Assembly: GCF_018397995.1 (NCBI RefSeq)
Contig: NZ_BBQH01000016.1
Span: 62,001 to 126,000 of the forward strand
Length of the DNA: 64,000 bases
From: Rhizomonospora bruguierae
Lineage (GTDB): Bacteria; Actinomycetota; Actinomycetes; Mycobacteriales; Micromonosporaceae
Reading direction: 5' to 3'
Shown here one piece after another: positions 36,914 to 48,938 of the stretch; position 1 is the first letter of the stretch, and every line of letters starts with the position of its first letter. The notes beneath the pieces are model-generated. The model did no database searches, was not told the DNA's origin, and saw nothing but the letters and a program-made list of their open reading frames with translations. The translations under genes were made by a program, and so were the position numbers.

Positions 36914-38194
36914 ATGGCCAGGCCGAGGATCGTCGTCGTGGGTGCGGGGTTCGCGGGGTACCACGCGGCGCGCACGCTGTGCCGGTCCGGCGGCGGCGCC
37001 GAGATCGTCGTCATCAACCCGACCGACTACTTCCTGTACCTGCCGCTGCTGCCGGAGGTCGCGGCCGGGCTGGTGGAGCCCCGGCGGATCACGGTCTCCC
37101 TGCCGCAGACGCTGACCGGCGTGCGGCTGATCCTCGCCCAGGTTGAGGAGATCGACCTCGGGGCGCGCGAGGTGGGCTGGGTGGATGCCGAGGGGCGGCA
37201 CGGCCGGACCGGGTACCACCGGCTGATCCTCGCCGCGGGCAGCGTGAACAAGCTGCTGCCGATCCCGGGTGTGGCCGAGCACGCCCACGGGTTCCGCAGC
37301 ATCCCCGAGGCGCTGTACCTGCGCGACCACATGACCCGCCAGCTGGAGTTGGCCGACGCCACGGACGACGGGCGGGAGCGGGCCGCCCGGTCGACGTTCG
37401 TCGTGGTCGGCGCGGGCTACACGGGTACGGAGGTGGCCGCGCAGGGGGTCCTCTACACGGATGCGTTGTGGCGGCGGCACCCGCGGCTGCGCGGCAGCCG
37501 CCCCCGCTGGCTGCTGCTGGACACGGCTCCCCGGGTGCTGCCGGAACTCGCGCCGCGGCTGTCCCGGACCGCCGACCGGGTGCTCCGCGAGCGTGGGGTG
37601 GACCTGCGGATGGGCGTCTCGGTGGCGGAGGCGACCGCGGACGGGGTCCGCCTGACCGACGGCGAGCACGTGCCGACCCGATCGCTGATCTGGTGCGTCG
37701 GGGTCCGCCCGGACCCGCTCGTCGCCCGCCTCGGCCTCCAGTTGGAGCGGGGCCGGCTCGCCGTGGACGAATACCTGGCCGTGCCGGGCCACCCCGAGGT
37801 GTACGCGTGCGGTGACGTGGCCGCGGTGCCGGATCTGACCCGGCCGGGCCAGGTCACCACGATGACCGCCCAGCACGCGCAGCGGCAGGGTGTCCGGGCC
37901 GCGCGCAATGTGGCCGCCTCGTACGGGTCCGGCAAGCGGCGCCCCTACAAGCACCGGGACCTCGGCTTCGTGGTGGATCTCGGTGGCCGCGAGGCGGCGG
38001 CGAACCCGCTCGGCGTGCCGCTGGCCGGGCTGCCGGCCAAGGCGGTGACCCGCGGGTACCACCTGCTCTCGCTGCCCGGCAACCGGGCCCGGACCGCGAC
38101 CGACTGGCTGCTCGAAGCTGTCCTGCCCCGGCAGACCACCCAGCTTGGCCTGGTCCGCTCGCCGGCGGTGCCGCTCGACACCGAGTCGCCGGAG

Positions 38195-38215
<21 letters not shown>
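36914..38215 (+). CDS. Type II NADH dehydrogenase-like FAD oxidoreductase
   Basis: 433 residues. It has two dinucleotide-binding motifs: RIVVVGAGFAGYHAAR for FAD at the start and TFVVVGAGYTGTEVAAQ for NAD(P)H about residue 160. The second FAD motif is VYACGDVAAVPD, and the C-terminal amphipathic stretch resembles the membrane anchor of NDH-2. It probably oxidises NADH and reduces menaquinone without proton pumping. GGGAGG lies 5 bp before ATG 36914. Its last 21 bp overlap the convergent pabAB gene. Confidence 0.87.
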
Positions 38216-40543
<2,328 letters not shown>

Positions 40544-40724
40544 CCGGCCAGCCTAGGCACACTCCCAGGGCCTGTCTCGACGTGGATGACCGGGCCCGGA
40601 CGCCGCTTGGAAGCACGCCGGTCACGGCCAGACACAACCCCGGTATCCGGCCGCACCCTCAGCCGACGCCTGGACCCAGCCTCGCTCCGGCCCCCGCGGC
40701 GAGGCGGACCCTAGGCTGGCCGGC

Positions 40725-42110
<1,386 letters not shown>

Positions 42111-42134
42111 TGGCGGACCTGCCCGGCAAGCCGG

Positions 42135-42158
42135 CCGCGCGTCCGGTTGGCCGCGCGG
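42135..42158 (+). terminator. Possible terminator after lpdA
   Basis: CCGCGCG at 42135-42141 pairs with CGCGCGG at 42152-42158, followed by TTTGG. It is a 7-bp GC stem without a real T-run, 25 bp after the lpdA stop. Confidence 0.35.
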
Positions 42159-42230
42159 TTTGGCGAGCCGGCGTAGCGAGACGATGGGCCGGGCGATCGC
42201 GAGCGGCGCCGCGAATCTGGTGTACGTTGT

Positions 42231-42245
42231 CGAACACGCTGTTCG
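42231..42245. promoter_or_regulatory. Probable TetR operator
   Basis: CGAACACGCTGTTCG has 6-bp inverted arms (CGAACA/TGTTCG) around a 3-bp centre, 70 bp upstream of the tetR start. The position fits autoregulation. Confidence 0.5.
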
Positions 42246-42315
42246 CGTATGCGCGCGACCGGCGGGGGGCGGGTCAACGACCGGGTCCGGCCGCCGTGCG
42301 GGAAAAGGGGCGGCG

Positions 42316-42897
42316 ATGGAGCGGGTGGACCGCCGGGTCCGCCGGACCCGGCGGGAGTTGCACGAGGCCCTGATCGCGCTCGTCCTGGAGCGCGGGTACG
42401 AGAAGATCACGGTGCAGGACATCCTGGACCGCGCCGATGTGGGGCGCTCCACGTTCTACGCGCACTTCCGGGACAAGGAGTCCCTGCTGCTGGCGAGCTT
42501 CGACGACGTGCGCGAGCGGCTGTGGGCGGACCTCGACGACACCGCGCGGCCGGGTCCGGACTACCCGGTCCGCGCCCTGTTCGAGCACGCCTACCGGCAC
42601 CGGATGGTGTACCAGGCGCTGTGCGGCCGGCGCGGCGGCGACGTGGTGCGCCGGCACCTGCACCGGCTCCTCGCCGACCTGCTGGCGGCGCACCTGCGCC
42701 CGCGGCTGGCCGCCGCCGGGTCCGGGGTGCCGGTGGAGGTCGCGGCGGAGTTCTGCGCCAGCGCGGCGATCGGCCTGCTGATTTGGTGGGTGGACCACGA
42801 CTTCCGGTACGGCCCGGAGCGGCTGGCGCGCATGTACCACGCGCTGGCCGCCCCGGGCATCCGAGCCGCCCTACGGGCGGACGACGATCACGGGTAA
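42316..42897 (+). CDS. TetR/AcrR-family transcriptional regulator
   Basis: 193 residues from ATG 42316, with AAAAGGGG upstream. The N-terminal helix-turn-helix is typical: RRTRRELHEALIALVLERGY, then ITVQDILDRADVGRSTFYAH. The C-terminal ligand domain includes GLLIWWVDHDFRYGPERLARM, as in TetR_C proteins near efflux or detoxification genes. No target gene is obvious; lpdA upstream and the convergent GH55 gene are unlikely partners. A palindrome at 42231-42245 probably binds it. Its 3-prime end overlaps the GH55 gene by 10 bp. Confidence 0.85.
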   Translation: MERVDRRVRRTRRELHEALIALVLERGYEKITVQDILDRADVGRSTFYAHFRDKESLLLASFDDVRERLWADLDDTARPGPDYPVRALFEHAYRHRMVYQALCGRRGGDVVRRHLHRLLADLLAAHLRPRLAAAGSGVPVEVAAEFCASAAIGLLIWWVDHDFRYGPERLARMYHALAAPGIRAALRADDDHG

Positions 42898-45512
42898 CTC
42901 ACCACGTTGACGGGCACCGTGCTCGTGCCCTGCGCCGTGCCGCCGGTCGTGTTGATGACGTTGGTGATGGTCCCGTTGCCGCCGAGGCTCACCGTCAGCA
43001 GGCTGTGGAACCGCACGCCGCCGGTGTTGGGTGCCTCGAAGCCGCGGGCCGCGTTCACCGACGGGTCCACGTTGAAGTAGCAGTAGCTGCCCAGGCCCCA
43101 GCCCTCGTGGGAGGTGACGCCACTGGCCACCTTGTACGCGGCGTACCCGTTGGTGCCGCCGTTCATCCAGGCCGCCTGGTTCGGCGGGTCGTACGGCATC
43201 TCGTTCTGGAAGAAGTACGTGCGCCCGCCGTTGCCGTTCCAGATCACCTGGTACTTCTGGTAGTGCTCGACGAACAGCCCGTACGCGGTCACGTTCGCGC
43301 CGTTGACGATCAGCCCGGTGTCGGCGGTGTTGACCGTCCAGCCGACGCCCGTGCCGTGGTCCGCCCGCCAGGCCCAGATGTGGTCGATGATGGCGTTGCT
43401 GCTGTTGACCACCAGGCTGGTGGTCGCCTTGCCCGCGCCGGCGCCGCCGATCCGGAAGAACACGTCCTGGATGGACGTCGGGTTGGCGGCGTGTCCGGTG
43501 CCGGCGGAGCCGTCCGGCCCGACCCGCAGCAGCACCGGCGAGTTGGTCGGGCCGGCGTCGAACAGCAGCCCGGCCAGCCGGACGCCGTCCACATCGGCCA
43601 CCGTCATCGGGACCACCCCGTTGTCCGGGATGATCGTCGCGTACCCCAGGCCCAGGACGACCGTGTCGGCCCGGGTCACGGTGACGGTCTGGTTCACGTG
43701 GTAGATGCCGGGCGTGAACAGCAGGTTCAGGCCCTGGGCGAGGGCCGCGTTGAGGGTCGCGGCCGAGTCGCCCGGCTTGGCCACGTAGAACTGGCTGAGC
43801 GGGATCGAGGACCCCGGTGTGCCGCCGCCGGTCCAGGTGGCGCCCTGCGAGTTGGTCCGCAGCGACGGGACGAACACGTTGTACGCGCCGGCCGAGTCCA
43901 CGTACAGGTACGGCTTCTCCCGGGTCACCGGGCTCTGCGCCACGGTGGTGTACGGCGGGTTCGGGAAGCTGGTGGCGGGCGCCCCGGTCACGCCGGTGAA
44001 CACCATGTTCCACACGCCGTTGAGCCAGCCGCCGATCTGGCTGTCCCGGGTGTACCACTGCTGCTGCGAGTACGGCTGCACCGTGCCGCTGACCCGGCTG
44101 TCGGCGATGTACCCGCCGCTGGCCCAGCCGTAGCCGTTGGGCGCCAGGTTCAGGTCGCCGCGCACGTCGATCCGGCGGAACGGCGCCGCCTGGGAGACCG
44201 CCCAGCGGTTGAAGCCGCCGGTCGGGTTGATGGCCAGGTTCTCGGCGGAGCGCCAGAAGTTCTGCGTGGCGTTGCCGTTGAACCAGCCCGCGTCCACCGT
44301 CACGCCGCCGTTGATGACCACGTCGCCGGGGTTGCGTCCCAGGCCGGCGATGGACGTGTAGAACCCGATGTTCGCGTTGACGCCGTAGCTGCCCGGCTTG
44401 AACAGCAGGGCGTACCGGTCGGTGCCGAACTGGTTGCTCTCCTGCCGGCTGAACACGGTGTCGAGCTGACGCTGGACGGTGCTGGCCGACATCGACGGGT
44501 CGAACACGAGCACGTTCGGGCCGAGCGAGCCACCGCCGGGCACGGTGCCGGTCGGCGTGGTGGTCGGGGTGGCCGTCGGCCCACCGGTCGAACCGCTCGT
44601 GCGCACCTCGAACTCCCACAGTGAATAGCCGTACCCGGTGGCCCGCGTCGTGCCGTACATCCGCACGTACCGGCCGGTGCCCGACACGGCCAGCGTCTGG
44701 ACGCCGCCGGTGCCGGTCGTGGTCGAGTAGACCGTCGTCCAGGCGCTCGCGTCGGTGGAGAGCTGGATCTGGAACGTCTTCCCGTACGCGGTCTCCCAGT
44801 TCAGCACCACCTGGCAGACGCCCGCGGCGGCGCCGAGGTCGACTTGGATCCACTGTGGATCACTGGCCGCGCTCGACCAGCGGGTGCCGGTGTTGCCGTC
44901 CACGGCCGCCGAGGCGGGGGTGCCGGCGTTCTCGGTGGAACTCGCCGTCGCGGGGCGGTTGAGGGCGGCGTTCGCCGTGCCGCAGGCACCGCCTGACCCG
45001 GTGCTGCCGTACACCTGGAACTCCCACAGCGAGTACCCGTATCCGGTGGCCCGCGTCGTGCCGTACATCCGCACGTACCGGCCGGTGCCGGTCACCGCGA
45101 GGGTCTGGGTGCCGCCGGTACCGCTGGTGGTGGAGTACACGGTCGTCCAGGCGTTAGCGTCCGCCGAGACCTGGATCTGGAAGGCCCGGCCGTACGCCGC
45201 CTCCCAGTTCAGGACCACCTGGCTGATCGTGGCGGTGGCGCCGAGGTCCACCTGGATCCACTGCGGGTCGCTGAACGCGCTCGACCACCGGGTGCCGGTG
45301 TTGCCGTCGACCGCGGCCGAGGCCGGGGTACCGGCGTTCTCCGTGGTCGAGGCGGTGGCCGGTTTCCCCTGGGAGAGCAGGGTGTCGGCGGCGCTGGCCA
45401 GGTGCGCGGTCGCGACCGCGAGGTACCCGGCGAGCAGCGCCGCGACGGCGCCGAGGACGGCCAGGGTCGGGCGCCGGCGGTACCGGTCCGGGGGGCGGGG
45501 GTTGGGATGCAT
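42888..45512 (-). CDS. Secreted GH55 beta-1,3-glucanase with two F5/8C domains
   Basis: 874 residues. A signal peptide (to about residue 42, ASAAD) is followed by two F5/8 type C (discoidin, CBM32-like) domains at about 42-170 and 175-300, a Thr/Pro linker, and a large right-handed beta-helix domain. That domain (LGPNVLVFDPSM, RYALLFKPGSYGVNANIGFY, NGNATQNFWRSAENLAINP, GWASGGYIADSRVSG, LFTPGIYHVNQTV) matches Streptomyces GH55 laminarinases as I remember them, often misnamed adenylyl cyclase. Expected role: exo-hydrolysis of beta-1,3-glucan (laminarin, fungal wall, callose). AGGAG precedes the ATG. The promoter and a LacI-type operator are visible upstream. Confidence 0.82.
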   Translation of the reverse strand: MHPNPRPPDRYRRRPTLAVLGAVAALLAGYLAVATAHLASAADTLLSQGKPATASTTENAGTPASAAVDGNTGTRWSSAFSDPQWIQVDLGATATISQVVLNWEAAYGRAFQIQVSADANAWTTVYSTTSGTGGTQTLAVTGTGRYVRMYGTTRATGYGYSLWEFQVYGSTGSGGACGTANAALNRPATASSTENAGTPASAAVDGNTGTRWSSAASDPQWIQVDLGAAAGVCQVVLNWETAYGKTFQIQLSTDASAWTTVYSTTTGTGGVQTLAVSGTGRYVRMYGTTRATGYGYSLWEFEVRTSGSTGGPTATPTTTPTGTVPGGGSLGPNVLVFDPSMSASTVQRQLDTVFSRQESNQFGTDRYALLFKPGSYGVNANIGFYTSIAGLGRNPGDVVINGGVTVDAGWFNGNATQNFWRSAENLAINPTGGFNRWAVSQAAPFRRIDVRGDLNLAPNGYGWASGGYIADSRVSGTVQPYSQQQWYTRDSQIGGWLNGVWNMVFTGVTGAPATSFPNPPYTTVAQSPVTREKPYLYVDSAGAYNVFVPSLRTNSQGATWTGGGTPGSSIPLSQFYVAKPGDSAATLNAALAQGLNLLFTPGIYHVNQTVTVTRADTVVLGLGYATIIPDNGVVPMTVADVDGVRLAGLLFDAGPTNSPVLLRVGPDGSAGTGHAANPTSIQDVFFRIGGAGAGKATTSLVVNSSNAIIDHIWAWRADHGTGVGWTVNTADTGLIVNGANVTAYGLFVEHYQKYQVIWNGNGGRTYFFQNEMPYDPPNQAAWMNGGTNGYAAYKVASGVTSHEGWGLGSYCYFNVDPSVNAARGFEAPNTGGVRFHSLLTVSLGGNGTITNVINTTGGTAQGTSTVPVNVVSYP
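44600..45377 (-). repeat. Tandem duplication of the F5/8C domain
   Basis: Two adjacent segments of about 370 bp each (about 45008-45377 and 44600-44970) encode near-identical discoidin domains, sharing TENAGTPASAAVDGNTGTRW, DPQWIQVDLGA and GTGRYVRMYGTTRATGYGYS. DNA identity is visibly high. A third, ectopic partial copy lies at about 22660-22760. Confidence 0.85.
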
Positions 45513-45548
45513 GCGACATCTCCTGTGCGGGGGAGGGACGACGGTTGG

Positions 45549-45560
45549 GAGAGCGCTCTC
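45549..45560. promoter_or_regulatory. LacI-type operator at the GH55 promoter
   Basis: GAGAGCGCTCTC is a perfect 12-bp palindrome with the central CG step typical of LacI-family operators. It overlaps the expected transcription start of the GH55 gene, just downstream of the -10 element, so a repressor bound here would block initiation. Confidence 0.7.
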
Positions 45561-45564
45561 TGGG

Positions 45565-45593
45565 AGAATCCGTCAGCCATGTGCATGTGTCAA
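45565..45593 (-). promoter_or_regulatory. Promoter of the GH55 gene
   Basis: On the minus strand, TTGACA (45588-45593) is followed after exactly 17 bp by GATTCT (45565-45570). The -35 is perfect and the -10 moderate. The start of transcription would fall in or beside the palindrome at 45549-45560, about 45 bp before the ATG. Confidence 0.6.
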
Positions 45594-45602
45594 TAGGGTT
45601 AC

Positions 45603-45648
45603 GGTTCCGGAACCATGCGCAGCCGTCCCGTCATGAGGGAGCGCTCTC
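45603..45648. promoter_or_regulatory. Two further palindromes upstream of the GH55 promoter
   Basis: GGTTCCGGAACC (45603-45614) is a perfect 12-bp palindrome. GGGAGCGCTCTC (45637-45648) has a perfect core GAGCGCTC and differs by one base from GGGAGCGCTCCC. The second could be an upstream LacI site for looping, or the relic operator of the decayed ABC locus. Confidence 0.5.
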
Positions 45649-45689
45649 CGAATGACGCGAGCATCCCCCGCCCGGCGAGCCGGGGTGCT

Positions 45690-46169
45690 CAGCCCTTCAA
45701 CCCGCTTCGCGAGACGCCCTGGATGAGGTACGGTCGGCACGAAGTCCGCCTCGGTCAGCCCGAGCGCGCCGGCCACGTCGTCCAGCGGGGCGAGGATCTG
45801 CCGGGCCGTGAACGTGGCCAACTGGTCCATGTGCATGACGCCGATGTCCGGCCCGTTGCCGCTGGAGACCGCGCCGGGCAGCTTGGCGTAGTAGTCCTCC
45901 CACCGGTACGTGGCGGGCGTGACCGTGATGGTGCTGTGCTGGCCGTTGAACTCCTCGACCAGCTTCTTGAAGATGTCGCCGTCGCCGCCGGTGAAGCCGT
46001 TCCACAGGTTCAGCTGGACCCTGGGCCCGGTGTAGTCCTTGCCGCCGTTGCCGCTGGCGGCCGGCTCGTCGCTGTCGCCGCCGCAGCCGGCGAGGGTCAG
46101 GGCGGCCCCGGCGCCGGCCCCGAGCCCGAGGTCCAGCAGCCGACGTCGGGTGAATGGCGTGCTCTGCAT
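45690..46169 (-). pseudogene. Sugar ABC locus collapsed by deletion: binding-protein N-terminus joined to permease C-terminus
   Basis: From ATG 46169 the first about 145 residues are a normal lipoprotein sugar-binding protein: RRRLLDLGLGAGAGAALTL with lipobox LAGC, VQLNLWNGFTGGDG, GPDIGVMHMDQLATF and LTEADFVP. At about 45733 the homology stops. In another frame, the next 40 bases encode YLIQGVSRSGLKG and a stop (TGA 45690-45692), the usual C-terminus of the MalG-type permease of the same operons. So the rest of the binding protein, the first permease and most of the second have been deleted. The binding-protein frame continues out of homology to 45573. Confidence 0.8.
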
Positions 46170-46226
46170 GGCGTGCTCCCAATCGGTCTTCTTGGGGATG
46201 TGCCGGGCTACGCCGGCTGGAAGAGC

Positions 46227-47741
46227 TCAGTGGGTGGGGGAGGTGAAGCGGAGCAGATTCCAGGAGATCGCGGGCAGCCGTACCTGGCAGCGCCCGCCGT
46301 CGATGGCCGGCCGATCCCCCTGGCGGGGGGTGACCCGGTCCGGGGCCGCCGCGGTGTTGACGGCGTCCGGGTCGGCGCCGGCGTCGAGCGTGATGTGCCC
46401 GGCGCCGGCGATCCCCGGGAACGCCCGAAGGTCGCAGTCGAGGATGACGTCGCGGTCGAGGCGGTTGACCGCGAAGACGTTGAGGTAACCGGTCTCCGGG
46501 TCGTGCACGGCCACGGTGTCCACACCGGACACCCGGCCGTGGCGCGCGGTGTCGTACTGCGGCGCGACCGGCTCGGTGCGCAGGACCGCCCCGCGGGCGT
46601 GCCGGGCGGTCAGCGCGAACGGGTGGAAGATGGTCTGCCGCCAGGCCGGCCCGCCCTTCTCGGTGCGGATCGGGGCGATGACGTTGACCAGTTGCGCCTG
46701 GCAGGCCACCCCGACCCGGTCGGCGTGGCGCAGCAGGGTGACCAGCAGGTCGCCGACCACCACGGCGTCGGTGGCGGTGTAGGTGTCCTCGATCAGCGCC
46801 GGCGCCTCCACCCAGCCGCGCCGGTCCAGGTCGGCGCGCAGCCGGCTCTGGTACCACACGTTCCACTCGTCGAAGGAGATCTTCAGCTTGCGCCGGTGCC
46901 GCTGCTTGGCGGCGACGTGGTCCGCGGTGGCGACCACCTCGGTGATGAAGGCGTCCATGTCCACGGCCGAGGCGAGAATGCTGGGCCGGTCGCCGTCCGA
47001 CGGATCGTAGTAGGTGTGCGCGGAGATGTAGTCGACGTGCTCGTAGGTGTGCTCCAGGACGGTGGCCTCCCAGGCGGCGAACGTGGGCATCCCCCGGCCG
47101 GAGCTGCCGCACGCCACCAGGCTGACGTCCGGGTCGATCATCTTCATCGCCCGGGCCGTCTCGGCGGCCAGCCGGCCGTACTCGTCGGCGGTCTTGTGGC
47201 CGACCTGCCACGGCCCGTCCAGTTCGTTGCCCAGGCACCACAGCCGGATGCCGTACGGCTCGGCGCTGCCGTGCGCGCGGCGCAGGTCCGACAGCCGGGT
47301 GCCGCCCGGGTGGTTGGCGTACTCGAGCAGGTCGCACGCCTCCTGGACGCCCCGGGTGCCGAGGTTGACCGCCATCATCGGCTCGGCGCCGGCGGCCCGG
47401 GTCCAGGTCATGAACTCGTCCAGCCCGAACGCGTTCGGCTCGACGGTCTTCCAGGCCAGGTCGAGGCGGCGCGGCCGGTCGCCGGCCGGCCCGACCCCGT
47501 CCTCCCACCGGGACCCGGAGACGAAGTTCCCGCCCGGGTATCGGATGACCGTGGCGCCCAACTCGCGGGTCAGCTCGAGCACGTCGCCCCGCAGGCCGCG
47601 CTCGTCGGCGCGGGGATGGCCCGGCTCGAACACGCCGCCGTAGACACACCGCCCCATATGCTCGACGAAGGATCCGAAGATCCGGCGGTGCACGTCGCCG
47701 ATCCGGAAGGCGGGGTCGATCGTCAGCTGGGCGATGTCCAT
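46227..47741 (-). CDS. abfA: GH51 alpha-L-arabinofuranosidase
   Basis: 504 residues, full GH51 length, no signal peptide, so it acts in the cytosol on arabino-oligosaccharides. The acid/base Glu is in WCLGNELDGPW and the nucleophile Glu in FDEWNVWY. Early motifs (FGSFVEHMGRCVYGGVFEPG, IRYPGGNFVSGSRW) are typical. It removes alpha-L-arabinofuranosyl groups from arabinan or arabinoxylan fragments. The divergent LacI gene and the palindromes between them suggest local repression. Downstream on the same strand lies the collapsed sugar ABC locus, which probably once imported its substrate. Confidence 0.94.
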   Translation of the reverse strand: MDIAQLTIDPAFRIGDVHRRIFGSFVEHMGRCVYGGVFEPGHPRADERGLRGDVLELTRELGATVIRYPGGNFVSGSRWEDGVGPAGDRPRRLDLAWKTVEPNAFGLDEFMTWTRAAGAEPMMAVNLGTRGVQEACDLLEYANHPGGTRLSDLRRAHGSAEPYGIRLWCLGNELDGPWQVGHKTADEYGRLAAETARAMKMIDPDVSLVACGSSGRGMPTFAAWEATVLEHTYEHVDYISAHTYYDPSDGDRPSILASAVDMDAFITEVVATADHVAAKQRHRRKLKISFDEWNVWYQSRLRADLDRRGWVEAPALIEDTYTATDAVVVGDLLVTLLRHADRVGVACQAQLVNVIAPIRTEKGGPAWRQTIFHPFALTARHARGAVLRTEPVAPQYDTARHGRVSGVDTVAVHDPETGYLNVFAVNRLDRDVILDCDLRAFPGIAGAGHITLDAGADPDAVNTAAAPDRVTPRQGDRPAIDGGRCQVRLPAISWNLLRFTSPTH

Positions 47742-47754
47742 GCGACGTTTCTAT

Positions 47755-47775
47755 AACGTTGTATACAACGTTGTA
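47755..47775. promoter_or_regulatory. Overlapping palindromic operators between abfA and lacI
   Basis: AACGTTGTATACAACGTT (47755-47772) is a perfect 18-bp palindrome. TACAACGTTGTA (47764-47775) is a second perfect palindrome sharing half of it. The AT-rich block starts 14 bp before the abfA ATG and lies 53 bp before the lacI GTG, so one bound repressor could control both genes. Confidence 0.8.
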
Positions 47776-47827
47776 AAGGGATCGGGCGGTAGAGTGCCGG
47801 TGACACCGTGCCCTGGGAGGAGGCGGC

Positions 47828-48883
47828 GTGCGGCACAGGCTCAAGGACGTGGCCCAGCGGGCCGGGGTCTCGGTCAAGACCGTGTCGAACGTGGTCAACG
47901 GCTACCAGCACGTGCGCGCCTCCACCCGGGCCCGGGTGGAGGAGGCCATCGCCGAGCTCAACTACCGGCCCAACCTCTCCGCGCGCAGCCTGCGCCGGGG
48001 CCGCACCGGGGTGATCGCGCTCGCCGTCCCCGAACTGGACCTGCCGTACTTCGCGGAGCTGACCCGGCACGTGGTCAACGCCGCCGGCGCGCACGACTGG
48101 ACCGTGCTGGTGGACCAGACCGGCGGCGCGATCGACCGCGAGCGGGAGGTCGCCACCGGCATCCGCGACCACCTGATCGACGGGCTCATCTTCAGCCCGC
48201 TCGCGCTCACCGCCGACGACCTCGGCGCGGGCGCCGACAGCACCCCCATGGTGCTGCTCGGCGAGCGGATCGAGGGTGGCCCGGCCGACCACGTCGTCAT
48301 CGACAACGTGGCCGCCGCCCGGGAGGTGACCGCCCACCTCGCCGGGCTCGGCCGCCGCCGGATCGCGGCCATCGGCGCCCAGCGCACCGCCGAGGGCGTC
48401 AGCACCCGCCTGCGCCTGGCCGGGTACGCGGCCGCGCTGGCCGACGCCGGCCTGCCGTACGACGACCGCCTCGTCGCGCCCGCCGCCGCCTGGCACCGCG
48501 CGGACGGCGCCGCCGCGATGACCGCGCTGCTGGCCGGCCCGGTCCGCCCGGACGCCGTCTTCTGCTTCAACGACACACTCGCGCTCGGCGCGATGCGGGC
48601 CCTGCACGAGCACGGGCTGCGCCTGCCCGAGGACGTGGCGGTCGCGGGCTTCGACGACATCGAGGACGGCCGCTTCGCCGTGCCGACGCTCACCACCGTC
48701 TCGCCCGACAAGGCGGAGATCGCCCGGCTCGCCGTCGCGCTCCTCGCCGAGCGGCTGGGCGGCCGGCGATCGGGCGGCGAACCGTCGGGCCGGGAGGGCG
48801 GCTCGCCGTCGCGCGAAATCTCCGCCGGGTACCACCTGGAGATCCGCGAGAGCTCCGTGGGCCGGCCGGCGGCCGCGCGCTGA
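47828..48883 (+). CDS. LacI-family regulator of the arabinofuranosidase locus
   Basis: 351 residues from GTG 47828, with GGGAGGAGG upstream. Helix-turn-helix and hinge: RLKDVAQRAGVSVKTVSNVV and NLSARSLRRGRTGVIAL. The sensor domain has AVFCFNDTLALGAMRAL and DVAVAGFDDIEDGRF. A Gly/Ser/Arg-rich insert lies near the C-terminus (RRSGGEPSGREGGSPSR). It is divergent from abfA over paired AT-rich palindromes, so it most likely represses abfA and itself, with arabinose or an arabino-oligosaccharide as inducer (inference). Confidence 0.9.
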   Translation: MRHRLKDVAQRAGVSVKTVSNVVNGYQHVRASTRARVEEAIAELNYRPNLSARSLRRGRTGVIALAVPELDLPYFAELTRHVVNAAGAHDWTVLVDQTGGAIDREREVATGIRDHLIDGLIFSPLALTADDLGAGADSTPMVLLGERIEGGPADHVVIDNVAAAREVTAHLAGLGRRRIAAIGAQRTAEGVSTRLRLAGYAAALADAGLPYDDRLVAPAAAWHRADGAAAMTALLAGPVRPDAVFCFNDTLALGAMRALHEHGLRLPEDVAVAGFDDIEDGRFAVPTLTTVSPDKAEIARLAVALLAERLGGRRSGGEPSGREGGSPSREISAGYHLEIRESSVGRPAAAR

Positions 48884-48938
48884 ATGGGCGTCGGCCTGCG
48901 ATCCCGGCTGACCCGCGCGGAGCGGGACGCCGCCGCCG

